Assembly: GCA_022828595.1 (NCBI GenBank)
Contig: JAKGHH010000003.1
Span: 14,632,934 to 14,696,933 of the forward strand
DNA from: Nelumbo lutea
Lineage: Eukaryota; Streptophyta; Magnoliopsida; Proteales; Nelumbonaceae
Length of the DNA stretch: 64,000 nt
Direction of reading: 5' to 3'
The translations under genes were made by a program, and so were the position numbers. Under the pieces are notes generated by a model, which saw nothing but the letters and a program-made list of their open reading frames with translations, was not told where the DNA came from and did no database searches. This document shows positions 33,693 through 46,181 of the stretch, one piece after another; within the stretch, counting starts at the first letter, position 1; every line of letters starts with the position of its first letter.

Positions 33693-35461
33693 TCTTTAAT
33701 AGCAAATGAAAACAGTGTATGGATTGAGACATTCATATCAAGGCCGCTAAGACGTTGCATGCCTTAAATAACCCCCAAATTTACTAAAGTGGAGGAGCAG
33801 CCAGCTTAAACTTTGTTAATCATTATCAAATATAAAAATAGATATTATAGGAGAGGACTTAGCCGTCTTGCCCTAAACCCAAGATACAAATCTCTCAACC
33901 TAAGCCTTTCAGTTATCTGACTCTTAAATCGGGCAAATCTATAAGATCTTCAAAAATTAATTTTTTTTTACCTGATCTGTGGTATGTAAAATAACGTTGA
34001 AACTGATGAAACCTTCCAACAGCCCGCCCATCTTAGCCAAGCAGTCTGCTGGTCTATTGGCTTCACTTCACGATATACATGCTTTTCTGAGAAGTTACAA
34101 GAATCAAAGAATCTTTTGATTTGAATTAGATAGTAATGAATACTCCATTGAATAACAGTTTAGTTGAAAAGACTTACCAATGTAAAATTATCGCATTCAA
34201 TCAAAATATTGAGATAACCATGATGTATATACATCTTAATTCTATTCTGAAGAGCCTTAATTTCGGCTTAAAAGAAAGTACAAAAATCATAAGGGCTTGA
34301 CAAAGCTTTGATAAACCTGCCCATTATATATGAATTAAGTAGAAACACTAAATGACATCAAATGCAATAAAAAAAAAAAAAGTTAAGTTTTAAGTTGGAA
34401 TTAGAAAGTGTAACGTGTCATTACTCATTTGGGGTGGATATATATAAATTAAGCTTTTAACGAGTTATGCTAATTTAAATCGAATTTCAAGTCGGAACTT
34501 GAACCCAACATATATAGACTCATTTTATTAATCAAATCGAATTTGATCCACAAGTAAATCTAAATTTTTAAAAATATATAAAAACATAAGAATAATTTGA
34601 TTAGTACTATTACATCGAAAAAAGACAATATAATAGGAATAATTTGATCAATAAAAGGACTTGGGTATTTTGTCTTTATTCTCACGTTGGCTCTAAAATC
34701 AGATACCAAAAATATAACGAACTTTATCTTTAATTTATGTTACACAACCAGTGACTAACACGTTAGAGTCAACTATCAATTATCATTTTTCACTTTTTTT
34801 ATTTTTTCTTGACGGGGTCAAGTAACTGGTCCAAACCGTGAGACAACTCGACCAGCAACCTAACCTATAATGCATTTGATGGTCGGTTACGGTCGACGTA
34901 TATAGTAACCACTTGACTAGCTTAATGAAATTAAATCACCATGTACGTATCTACTTATTTTTGTATCATATATGGACCAACCGAAGAGGACGATCCAAAC
35001 TTTGCATTGGATAAGATATGCTTTAGATTGGACACCTGTTTCAATCAACATCGCAATTAAAATCAGTGAGAGAATAGCCACGTGGATGATTCAAATTTGT
35101 TCCAAAGTAGAACATTTTAGAGTTGGCGGTGTATGTTTATGCATGGATTTGGGTTTTCAAATTACAGCTTACTAGTTGATGGAGCCTGGAGGCGGAGGGA
35201 GCTTGAGTGCTTGACAGCTCTAACACCTACCGTTTCTTGGTACAATGGAAAAATTAATCTCTTTGTTTTCATGGAGGTAAAATGCGGGTTAAAATAGAAC
35301 TTCTGCATCTTATTTCAACCTTGTATTATAGTATTGATTGGATGAATAATGTTCATCTAATTTAAAAATTTTAAATTTTTTATAAAACACAAGTTTTTTG
35401 GGGCCTTTTTTCCATGAATTTTAGGGTGAATAAAGGAGTTAAGAACTCCGTCAAACCCTAA

Positions 35462-35590
35462 GACTATGTTTGATTTGAGAGAAAAAGCAGGGAAAGAAAA
35501 GGAAAGAAAGGAAAACTTTTGCAAATCTTGTATAAATTTCTTTGCATTTTCTTTCTTTTCCCTATTCCTTCCTTCCAACTAAATATAGCC
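35462..35590. mobile_element. Tourist-like MITE, 129 bp
   Basis: Ends GACTATGTTTGATTTGAGAG and its inverse (CAACTAAATATAGCC at the right) with 3-bp TAA duplications (35459-35461, 35591-35593). It shares a purine-rich arm and a pyrimidine-rich arm with the element at 37117. TAA/TTA targets mark the PIF/Harbinger superfamily. Confidence 0.75.
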
Positions 35591-37116
35591 TAAAATAACT
35601 TGCCACGTGGAGGCTTATAGGTCATTTAAACCCTTATATGATAGTAGAAGAGACCTAAGTGATGCATAAGCTGATATTAAAAAATGCCCATATTCCTAGC
35701 CCATTTCCATGTTCTGAATCGTTTTGTTTTTCTTTTTACTTAATAATACTTTTTTGATTGACAATATACAGCAACCACTCCAACCTCATCTTTTGGAGTA
35801 AGCAACTAGCCAATTGCTTTGGGGTAGCTTGTTTCCTACCCGCGCAGCACAATATGGACGATGTTGGAGCTAACAAATTGGCTTTTATGGTAATAAAATA
35901 CTGTGACCTAACCCAGTCTCACTTATCTTTTTGCACTGTGTAAGTGGTACGTACTAGGAGCATTTGCCAGCTAGATTCATTGTCTTTTTAAATTCAACAA
36001 GAACATATTCTTCAGCCTTTTAACCATTAAGCAATTAAATTCATTGTAGGGTGGAGGAAGGACCGACACTACACTCCTTTTAACGAGGAAAAATAAAAAC
36101 AACACATATTATCTATATTATATATATATATATACTAGTGTAAGAGTTGCATTAGTTGTACAAGTAAATTTTTATGACCTCCACATAGTAAAACTTGTCT
36201 TGTGTTGGTGTGGATCATAAGAGTTAAATTTTATTATATATACACGTGTTCTTTGCATTCGTAAAAGAAAAAGAAAAATGCAACCATTATCGCATGGCAA
36301 GGTGTAAGAAAGATGGTAAGCAACTGCTGCATTAGCAAACATAATATGCTTTTCTTTTTTTTTTTTATGATGTGGCAATTGTTTTGTTTTGAAAAAATAA
36401 ATAAAAATCATATACATTGGCAACAACACCATGGTTTTTGGTTAATATTGATTTTGTTCGATATCATCATGAGAGTTTGCAAAAGTTTATAGTGGAAGTT
36501 GACTTGTTTTTTTTTCCAAGCTTCTAACCTATTGTTGACCTGGCTGGATAGACCGGTCAATCTATCACCTGGCTAGGAATTTAGGTTCATTTAACCCTTG
36601 ACCTTCTACTTTCTAAGAATTGTTGATTAAGATGCCGATTGGAAGATTTTCCAATAGTCTAGATTGCCAAAAGATGTAATGGGCTTTTGGAGTCTTGTGA
36701 CTCTTGTCTTTAAATGTCTGGACTGTTTGGTAAATATTTTAGTCTATTATGATCTACAAAGCTGTTAAATGAAAGATTTTAGATGTAAGGACAGCAAGTT
36801 TCAAATGAAGCTTCCAAATTTTTGCTATTTTAGGTTTTCGTGAGCTTTTTAGGGCATTCGTCTTTATGGTTCAAAAAGACTTGCCAAAAGCCTTCTAAGT
36901 CAACAACCCTTTGACTAGCTGGACAAACCATTTAAGTATTCGACCAGGTCATTGGGTTGTTGGTATTAAATTTCTCTTTTTTAACCATAAAATGTCATTT
37001 ATTTTTGAAATTCCATTTCCATCCTAGAAACTTAATATCCATCCTAAGTCCTTTTTTTCTCTGTATTTTTAGTTATTTTTATCATTAAAAATAATTTAAC
37101 ACTTGTTTTTTATTTA

Positions 37117-37235
37117 GGCTGTGTTTGGTTTGAAGGAAAAAATAGGGAAAGATGGGAAAACCTTTACAAACCTTGTATGAATTTCCCAACCTTTCCTTTT
37201 CTTTCCCTGCTTTTTCCTTCAAACCAAACATAGCC
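37117..37235. mobile_element. Tourist-like MITE, 119 bp, near-perfect hairpin
   Basis: Starts GGCTGTGTTTGGTTTGAAGG and ends CCTTCAAACCAAACATAGCC, a nearly perfect inverted repeat. TTA flanks both sides (37114-37116, 37236-37238). The whole element can fold into a single hairpin. Confidence 0.92.
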
Positions 37236-38050
37236 TTACTGTACGTATATATCATAATACAAATATGCCAATCTTTCTATTTAGTTTTTGCATTTATGAC
37301 ATTACATGTTAACTCATTTTGACCCAAATGGTTAATGGTGGATCCAATGGTAAGGAATAAGTTGGTCAATGCAAGAAAATTTAACAACTTAATTGTGTTC
37401 ATGTATCAGTAACTGTGGATCCCATGGTAAATTAATTTTCTAATGCCATGCAAGTGATACTTATCTCCTAGGTGGGTAACTTTCCCAACGGGGGATTGCC
37501 AAAACACTATCAGACAAAAATGCCCCTTCTAATAATGAAATATATGAATACCTTCCCTCCTCTTAGTTTTTTGGTCCACTTGTCCAAAATAAGTAAGAAA
37601 CCTCCATAACCTAAGAAGTGAGGCAGCAGTGGTCTCTATTCCTAATTAACATCTGAAATATTAATGGCTCGGTTCAATATCCCAAGTCATGTTCTACGTA
37701 AACAATTGAAAGTAGGAGCAGAGTGAAGAAAATAAGAATGCTACCATGCTAATGTGGCAATTTTAGAAACAAATAGAAACAAAAACATTCGTGTTGTAGA
37801 ACACCTGGGGTTTATCTAATAACTTATATCCTCTTTAAGTACAAAACTTCAGGGGTTTGTCATTGGGAGAGAAAGAAATATGTATTTTACCAAAATGTCT
37901 TTAACAATTAAATATTAATTTTGCCTCTAGATTGTGGATTTTATTTTGTAATTATCCAAAGCGCCTTCATTTACAAACATTACATCCGTTTCACCATGTT
38001 AATTTAGCTTAGTTTCTTAAATACATTTTCAACTTCTTATTTATACCTAA

Positions 38051-38520
38051 GGGCCCGTTCTTTTTTTTTTTTTTTTGGATTTTGAGAAGGGGAATTTTTT
38101 TATATCTTTTGAAGGGCTACACAATGGGAGTAGCCCATTTCCCAACCCAAGTGCAAGCGGGATCCCAAGTCTCTGCTACGACCAACAGGAGACCTTACCA
38201 ACCAACTGGTCAATACCTTGTGAGAGGAGGGAAGTTGGTCAATGAAATTTTGGTTTCCATTGACCAAGATACCCATGTTCTTTTTTTAGATTTATGTGGG
38301 TTCCACCAAAAATTTATTTTCTCTAGGTATCACTTACTTGGGGGAAAGTGATACCCACTTGGATGGGATAAAATAAAAGAACATGGTCATTTTCTTATTT
38401 ACCTGGGAAACAAAAGAATATGGGCAAATGCACTTACTCGGGTAAGCATTTCCTAAGAAAGTCTTACTTGGATAAATGCATTTATGTGGATAAATAACTT
38501 CTCAAAAAATGAACGGAGCC
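38051..38520. mobile_element. Tourist-like MITE, 470 bp
   Basis: The left end GGGCCCGTTC and right end GAACGGAGCC are inverse with few mismatches and extend to a TTTTGAGAAG arm. TAA flanks both sides (38048-38050, 38521-38523). The short open frame inside (38082-38351) has no domain. Confidence 0.75.
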
Positions 38521-39220
38521 TAACTAGCTAAATCTACTGTGGAAAAATCTTATCACTTCAACAAGTGTAAACGTTAGTATTTTTTACCCACATAATATAC
38601 AAAAATGTATCAAGAGGGTAAGATAGTCTTTTGGAGGATTTTTACATTTTATTTGAACATATTCTAATCATAAAAAAAAAAAATCATTAACACACTTCTA
38701 GTCACTAAAATCAACAATACAATATGTGAATGATGGAATGGAATAAATGACTCCACCCCAAACTAAAACTGTGTATGATTTAGCAGTCAAGATGGTCACA
38801 TGACACCCCCTCCTATTTGGAGGCACAGCATAAAACTAGGAACCCCTGGCCCTTTATTGTATGGCGAGTGAGCCTCACTTCGCACCCTACAGTCCTACTC
38901 TTCCCCACCCTCAATATGAATAATTTACTAATTTAATTAAACCAAATAGCTTTTTGATAGTCAGATTGCAATCCCATTCTTCGTTTAGAAGGTGATCTGT
39001 TTCATCTAATACCTACAAAATAAAATGTTTTTATCAGAGGCCCCGTTTGGTTCACGGGAATACGGGTTTGGAATCGGAATCGGAATGAACTATTCTGATT
39101 TTAAACTATTTAATTGAGGTTGTTGGGGACCCTAAAATGCGGAAATTTAAGGATTAAGGTTGTTGGGGATGTTGAATGGCTAAAGTAGCTAAATAGAATA
39201 ATTTATTATTTTGTCTTTTA

Positions 39221-39563
39221 GGCTGCATTAGGAATCGGTGTAAAAGTATACTAATGACGTTTTATACTGAACCGTGATTTTGTGACCATTGCATTTTTTG
39301 AAAAGCATGATATGATTGGTGTAAATTTTTATAATGAATTTATCAATGTATAGTTTTTACATCAATAATCATTGTAAACCTTTATATTTGATTAGATTTT
39401 ACACCAATTCACAACATAAAACTCTACTCCATCCAAACGTAAAACTGAATCGGAAAAAAATTTTATGTCGGTCATGATTACACACTCTTTCAAATGCTGA
39501 CAAAATCAAACCGATGTAAACTTTTACATCGATTCTTGATTTACAACGATTCAAAACGCAGCC
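39221..39563. mobile_element. Tourist-like MITE, 343 bp
   Basis: Starts GGCTGCATTAGGAATCGGTG and ends CGATTCAAAACGCAGCC. TTA flanks both sides (39218-39220, 39564-39566). The interior has repeated TTTACATC / GATGTAAA motifs and no coding capacity. Confidence 0.82.
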
Positions 39564-40679
39564 TTAATGGTTAAAATAATTACATAATAAAAAATATATT
39601 TGAGTTTATCCTAACTAACCCAATTTCATTTTCAGCCATCAAAGAAATCACTGCCTCCTTATTAACTTATCCACTAAAGACAAAATAATAAGTAATTTAA
39701 TTCAAATTCAACCATCTATTATTAAACAGCCTCGTCTAGATTAAAACTGAGCTCTTTTTTTCTTTTAAATTCCTAGAATGGCATTTAAGTTGTATTTGTT
39801 AAGGTTTATCTTTACAATTCAAAGATAATGTTATTTTTTATCAACAAAATAAATAAAAAAATAAAATATATTTTTTATCAACAAAATAAAAAATAAAATA
39901 AAATAACCTCCATTTTAGGAGATTAACTTGTGCTCTCATCGAAACACAAAATTACAATGTTTTTCACTTCCACATAAATTTATGATATATATTTTTTATT
40001 TTATTTATGTACATGCAAGGCCTATCCTGCTGTCCATGGTTTTATGGTCATTCTTGCATTTAATGTCCACGTCATCAAAACGTCGATAGAGATTTATTTG
40101 CTTACATCTGATGTATCAAGCATATTTGAGTAGCGTTGATATTAATAAATGTTTCAGCTTATTCTATTTCTCCTTTTTCTTTGATCTTTGACAAGCAACC
40201 TAACTATTTTAGGTGTCACTATTCTAAATGGTAAAATCCTTTCCATTTCACCTACTCCTATATAAAACATCAACCTCACAAGTCACAATAATAAAAGAAA
40301 AGATTATCAAAAAAATAAAAGAAAATTTTCATTTGAATGAAAAAATACTATATATTAATAAATCAACTGCTTTTAACTAAAATGGTCTTATATATTAAAA
40401 ATCTATATTATTTATCAAATATGCCCTTTAAGGTACAAAATATAATAAAAATTTTAATAAAACTAGGAGACCTTTATATATAATTAACAAAATAATCAGT
40501 TAAGATCGGAATTGGTTTTGAATAAACAAGAATTATAGCCGGCTCAATTATTAATTGGGACAAAATCTTAAAACCATAAGCTGTATCGGATAGAATTGAT
40601 CCATTGATAACCCTAGCCTATGCTTTCTATTGTTTTGAATTTCAGAATTGGGCATCCTAAGTCACAAAAGTCTCCCCAC

Positions 40680-41151
40680 TAGGGGTTTCAACAGTATTCA
40701 AAAATTCGATTTCGAATTTGATTTTATTTAACATAATTGAATTGAATTCAGATAATTCAAATATCTAATCGGTCGGATTCGGATATCCTATTCTTACCGA
40801 ATAGTTAGTTGGATTCGAATTCGGATATGACTTGATTCGATTCGATAAATATTCAAATTCGACCGATTATTTAATTCTTATATATAATATATAAAATATT
40901 TTATATAATAATTAAGTTATACAAATGATTTATATATTTATATACTTTACATAAAATAAAAATATTTATTAATTATCTAAAATAATTAATTAATCGAATC
41001 GAATATTTGAATATTTAATCATATTCAAATTCGGATATTAATTTTCAATATCCGTCAGATATCGAATCAAATTCGGATATCAGATTTTCTAATTGGATTT
41101 GAATTCAAATATTGCCTAATCCGATTCGAATTTGATCCATTTACACCCCTA
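40680..41151. mobile_element. hAT-type MITE, 472 bp
   Basis: Ends TAGGGGTTTCAA and, read inward from the right, TAGGGGTGTAAA. The flanks CTCCCCAC (40672-40679) and CTCTCCAC (41152-41159) match 7 of 8. The interior is filled with GATTCGAATTCGGATAT-like palindromes. Confidence 0.8.
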
Positions 41152-42207
41152 CTCTCCACAGACTTGCCAAGCATTTTTGTGGACAAAGATGGCATTGGCA
41201 CTTGCCAATAAAATACATTCCAACACCCTACCAATTTGATCTCACACTACATATCTTACTATGAAATTGGAGCCCACCATAGAAGTAGAACCTGCCATGT
41301 ATGAGATGTTCAATGTAAGATGATATTGATAGGGTGTTAGAACGTATTTTGCTGACAGGTGATCTGGACTCAATCAGCAATGTTTAGAGCATGAAGACAC
41401 TCCAAATCATCTTCCGTGAAATTGAAGTGAAATCCATGCAATCGAACAATTGGAAATAGTGTGACCCACTTTGGCCAATATATACATAGGGGAAAAGCAT
41501 TGTAAACGTAACTCAAACTAGGGGATGCCCCATAGAATGAGAATGACCAAGGCTGATAAATTATTCACCATTGTTTTGGACCCATTCGATGTCCATCACC
41601 ATAGAAGTTCTTCCTTTACTCCCCAAGTACACATAGAAACAAAGAGACAATACTCTATTTGTAGAATACGCACAGAAGAATACAATTTGATTTCAAATGT
41701 AGTATTGGGTTTTAAAAATATTTATACATCATTATGTAGTGTCACGTGTGTATGAATTTTGATAAAACATTATCAGACGTTTACAACAAGGGTAGAGTTA
41801 GTCAATTACTAAAAACAATAGAAATACTTTAAGACAATAATCAAACAGTAGGATAGAATTAGCCAATTAACTAAACCTTAAGAAATTTTTTCTTAAAATA
41901 ATAGCTCTTATATCAATTTTAAAATTTGAAAATCTGAAATAAATTCTTAATTTTGAAATGTAGATGGCAGCGATTTTGCTGCAAACAATACATATACAAT
42001 AGATTAAAACCCGATTAAGAATAAAAACACTAGCAATCCATACTGTTGCCAAATATATCAGCAATTGATATGTTTACCCCTTTATTCAATATAGAATTTC
42101 CCTAATCATGATAGCGTGATTTCTATTGTGAAGCATTATTATGTAAAGGTGCTAATTACAATAATTAATTCAACAAATTAAACTCTCCAATCTCCTATAC
42201 AAAAAGT

Positions 42208-43718
42208 CATGGTTTTCAAAACTGAATTGGACCGGATGGTCAGACTAGAAAAACCGGTAACCAGTCAGCCCCTTGGGTTCAGTTTTTTAATAAAAACCAG
42301 AAATTTCTAAAAACTGTTGAAAAGGTCAGAAACCACCGATTTGGACAGTCGGATCGTTAAATCGTTCGACCCGGGCAGCGATTCATGGGTTAGTCTTTTT
42401 ATTTTCAATGTTTTAAATAAAAAAAAACAAAAAACAAAATATCTTCTATATCCCCCAACCCAATTCGAATATTTATTCCTTTAGCTTTAGGGATAGAACC
42501 CATTTTCGTTCTAACCCTTCCTGAGTTCTCTCCTATCAACCCTCACACCCTATTGACCACCTGCGGCGACCAGTACCTTTGGCATCCGACGACGATAGGC
42601 AATGGTGAGTACTTGTAGTAGCGGCCAGTACTTGCAGGTAGTAGTAAGAGTTGCGGTGACCAGAACTTGCAGCGGTGGCCGACTTGCAATGGCGGACGAC
42701 GAGCTTGCAGTGGATGTCCGACAAGTTTGCAGTGGCACTTGGCACTCGACATTGGGCATTGGCGACCAAACACACTGTCTGCAAGTTGGAGCGGCAATTA
42801 CAGGCTTGCAGCGGCAACTTGCCTGTGACCGAGCTCTTCCCTCTGGCGGTGAGCCCACTGTCTTTAAATCCTATTCTAACTTTTTTTATCCTTATTTATG
42901 TTTACAGTATCATGAAGACAAGACTCAAATAAAAGGATGCAATGAAGTTGGGAAAAGTATCTTGCTTTTGTTTCTTCTTTTTCTATTTTCATTTTTTCAT
43001 TCTTTATTTTTCACATCAGTTCAGAATATGCTCAATTACCACAGATGTCTGATGGTGAATTCTTTTTTCAGATTAATATGGATTCAACATGGATACATGG
43101 ATACTTGAAGATTTCAAATCTGCTATTGCCGAGGATGTTGGTTCCCCACCAATATCAGATCAGATGTCAACTTAAAGGTGATTTTTTCTCTAATTGTTAA
43201 TTTACATATTTTAATTTTGTTGGCAATTTTTAACTTCTGCACTTAAAAAAACAATATAATTTGTTGAAATATAATCCAGCTTGTTATATCCATTATGAGA
43301 GATTAATGAGTAAATTCTGAAAATAAAAAGAAATCAATGAATAACGAATATGAGAAATCTTGGCAAAAGGAAAGGAACAATAATCAAAACCCCTCTGTTC
43401 TTTCCATTAAATTTGATTTTTTTTTTGCAAATTTCTGTTTTATTTTTCTGTATTTTTAAAATTTTGTGTGTTTTTCTGTATTTTTTAGAATTTTTCTGTA
43501 TTTTTTTTATATTTTCTATGTATTTGATACAGTATTATTTTTTATTCAGGTAGTTGTATTTTTTGTATTTTTTTCTGTTTTTTATTTATTTTTATGCTAT
43601 TTTTAAATATTTTTTATTTAATTTAATTATGATATCACGGGTCGAACCGTTCAACCCGGACGGTTGAACCGCTTAACCGGAAACCGGTTCTATTTCCGGT
43701 TCGTTTTTAAAAACCATG
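42208..43718 (+). mobile_element. hAT-like non-autonomous element A, 1511 bp, with unknown cargo
   Basis: Begins CATGGTTTTCAAAAC and ends GTTTTTAAAAACCATG, with perfect 8-bp duplications CAAAAAGT (42200-42207 and 43719-43726). The first 350 bp and last 120 bp match, in inverse orientation, the element at 53110-54438; the middle differs. The middle has a GC-rich part (42550-42850) and possible exon-like pieces (acceptor-like TTTACAG before 42908, TTTTTCAG before 43072, the latter opening DTWILEDFKSAIAEDVG). No transposase was recognised. Confidence 0.9.
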
Positions 43719-43726
43719 CAAAAAGT

Positions 43727-46181
43727 ATTGGAGGGTCCACCGAGTTACAAACTCAGAATAGTTGAAACGCTTCCAACTACTGGGAGAATAAGGACGTTGG
43801 AACTGCCAAGCCTTGATGATCAGATGGTTGTTTTACTAATTTAATTAAAGAAGGTATGTTGTATTTATATCTTATACAACGACTTCATACAACTCTCGAA
43901 AACTCCGCTGTATAGACACGTGAAACCCACGAGATAAAAAGTTACAGCGTGTCAACTTCTTTTCAAAGGTTCATCTTGGCAGTGGCCACAAGGCGAAGAA
44001 ATCCAAGAGTAGCGGCATTCTTCTCAAATCTCAATTTCCTTCGACACACGTGATGTTAGTATGTTACCGTGTAAGTCACCACTAAATAGATCTTAGCTAG
44101 TTTTTTTTGAGCCAAAAAATATTCCCATCGAACGGTTAGATAAATAAAATCAGTTCCTTTTTTCTTTTTGAAATTGGGGTAAATAAGCAAAAACACCGTA
44201 GAAGTTTCTTATGTCCGAAGGTTCAGATTGTTCAGTGGTCCCGTTCTAAAAATTCCTTAGAAGGTAAAAAGCAAGGGGGGCCCATCTTCTGTTACACCTT
44301 CACTGTTATCAGCCGTTGAATCAATTAAGAGTCATGATAAAAGATGAGTCCTACTCTTACCCACTCCATTTGTTTCCCATGATTCAGAATGCGGGCCATC
44401 ATTACATTTTCGCTTTGTCTCAAGTTTAGGGACCCCACATTGTTCTTGTCAGATCAAGGTGTTTAGGTAATTATACATTACATTCGGGGCTATATATGGT
44501 TAAAATAAATTTCTGATTTTTCGTTTGTGTAAGCAGATCGACGGTAGATCGTTTTCTCTGAGTTTTTATTCTCTCAAAACTACAGTTTTTTTTTTTTTTT
44601 TTTATTTAAAACTACAGTTTTGGATTGGTGACGCAAAAGAAAGAAAATTTGTTGCTCCGTCTATTCTCGTGATGTAGAGGGTATTTACGTCATATAAAGA
44701 TATTTATATGACGAGGTGAGACCGTGAGAAGAAACATTTAGCGGAAATAAATGCATTTGGAATCCAAGAGCAGTGATTTATTCCAACTTAATCCTTTTCA
44801 TTTTTATTTCTCCAAGTTGTTATATTTCCCTGGGCCCTTTGGAAATTTATATTTTGTTTCTGTTTTCTTCGTCAGTCGGAGAGAGAGGAAGTGCAGACTG
44901 CAGAGTGGAGAAGAAAAATGAAGTGGTCCTTCGCTTCTTTTTCTTTTTGTTCTTCGTCTATTACATGCTTGTTCATGGTACATTTTACTTTGCTTTGATC
45001 TTCAATGTCTCTGAGTTTTGCTCCTTTTTTGAACTTTACTGTTTGTTTTTTTTTTTCCTTTGATTTTTTACTGGATTTGTTATGTGTTTCTGGTGGCGCA
45101 GGAATGGTAGATTTAGGGTTTGAAAGGAGTACATTTACCCGGTAAGTTTCAGATCTGATGCGCTCAGCTTTAGTTTTTGTGTTTTGCTTTTTTATTTTTT
45201 TAATTTTGTTTTGATTGTGTACACTTCCTGTGCCTTCTGTAGGAATTGCTTTGTGTTGTTTGATGAGATCTCACCATGTTTTAGGTTGGTTTCCTTAATG
45301 TTTTGTTTGGTTTTGTGTTATTCGTTTGATTAGGGAGTTGGGTTCTGTTTCCTCGTGCGATTTGTTGTTTTCGTTTTTCGGTACTGCATTTGTTTGAACT
45401 TAGCGCCCTCTGAGCATATTGGTTATGAGTGTGCTGTGCTGTTGTTTACTTTAACTTTTGGTTCTTTGTGCATTTTTTGCACGTTTTTATGGATTAATGA
45501 GCGTGTTGACCAAGATCATACATTCCTTGTAAAGGTAGGGTTTCCGTTATAATTTTGGAGTTCATCTAGATCTTCCTTTGGCACTTCTTTCAAATTTAGG
45601 GTTCTTTCATTTCTCTTTTTGTTGCCTTGGAGGCTTGGTTTATATTCACTTTGCCTTTGTATTCAAGTGTGACACTGAGGTGAGAACGTTGGTGGGCGAA
45701 TTTGTTGTCCTTTTTTGGGATATTTCTCATGTGTCATTGTAGTAGATGGTGAATACAAGAAGCGGGTTTTACTGGTTTTCAAGTACTTTTGCTTTTCTCT
45801 AGTCAATAAAAACAATTTGCTGGACATCAACTGTGGTTGGCAGATCCAGTTGTATTGAGCCCTTAGTACAAATTGTTGGATTTTGTTGATCTTTTCTCTT
45901 TATTTATTTTTAATTGGGTAAACTACAAAATGCATTTTTTTCTCTCTATTGTTGCGAGTCTGCCTTTTTGTATTTTTTTTTCTCAGAATACATTTTAGCT
46001 GTTGCTATTATTGGTGTTTTGAAGATGATTGAATTCATACACCAATAAATTGAAGCTTTGGATGCAAATTTGGAGTTTTCTTGATTTAGTTCTTTTCATA
46101 TTTGTATTTCTTATGATTTATATGTATCTGTGCAGTGTGTGAAAGTCAGGTTGGTGATTTTTCTATATTCACCTTCTTGCA
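43727..46181 (+). promoter_or_regulatory. IQD promoter and 5' UTR with introns
   Basis: An internal 5' UTR exon is visible at 45102-45141, between a TTCTGGTGGCGCAG acceptor and a G|GTAAGTTT donor. The next acceptor (CTGTGCAG, 46128-46135) begins the exon that contains the start codon at 46182. A first noncoding exon probably lies near 44870-44970, but its borders are unclear. Long T-rich introns are typical of plant 5' UTRs. The promoter should lie before 44.8 kb; no TATA was assigned. Confidence 0.55.
45104..46144 (+). CDS. Candidate upstream ORF of the IQD transcript, split by an intron
   Basis: In the spliced leader an ATG at 45104 opens a frame of 14 codons (MVDLGFERSTFTRV) that crosses the junction 45141/46136 and stops at TGA, 46140-46142, about 40 nt before the main start. 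Such uORFs often reduce translation of the main frame. It depends on the 5' UTR splice model being correct; function is inferred. Confidence 0.35.

Larger units (their letters stand above)
30571..42207. other. Gene-free AT-rich block with many MITEs
   Basis: No gene or exon recognised in about 11.6 kb. Seven elements with target duplications are listed separately. Between them are AT-rich stretches, poly-A/T runs and a possible further MITE with weak inverted ends (GTTTGGTTCCAAGAATTGAT near 30868 and its imperfect inverse near 31250). At 39043-39130 there is one end (GGCCCCGTTTGGTTCACGGG) of a Tourist-type MITE without a visible partner. A stretch at 32680-33070 has fragments that may be a decayed LINE, too weak to call. 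All open frames here are short and without domains. Confidence 0.55.

Noticed and set aside
42536..43108. Overlapping 84-168 codon frames
   Set aside because: Three or more frames on both strands are open at once in a GC-rich part of a transposon; this indicates composition, not coding.
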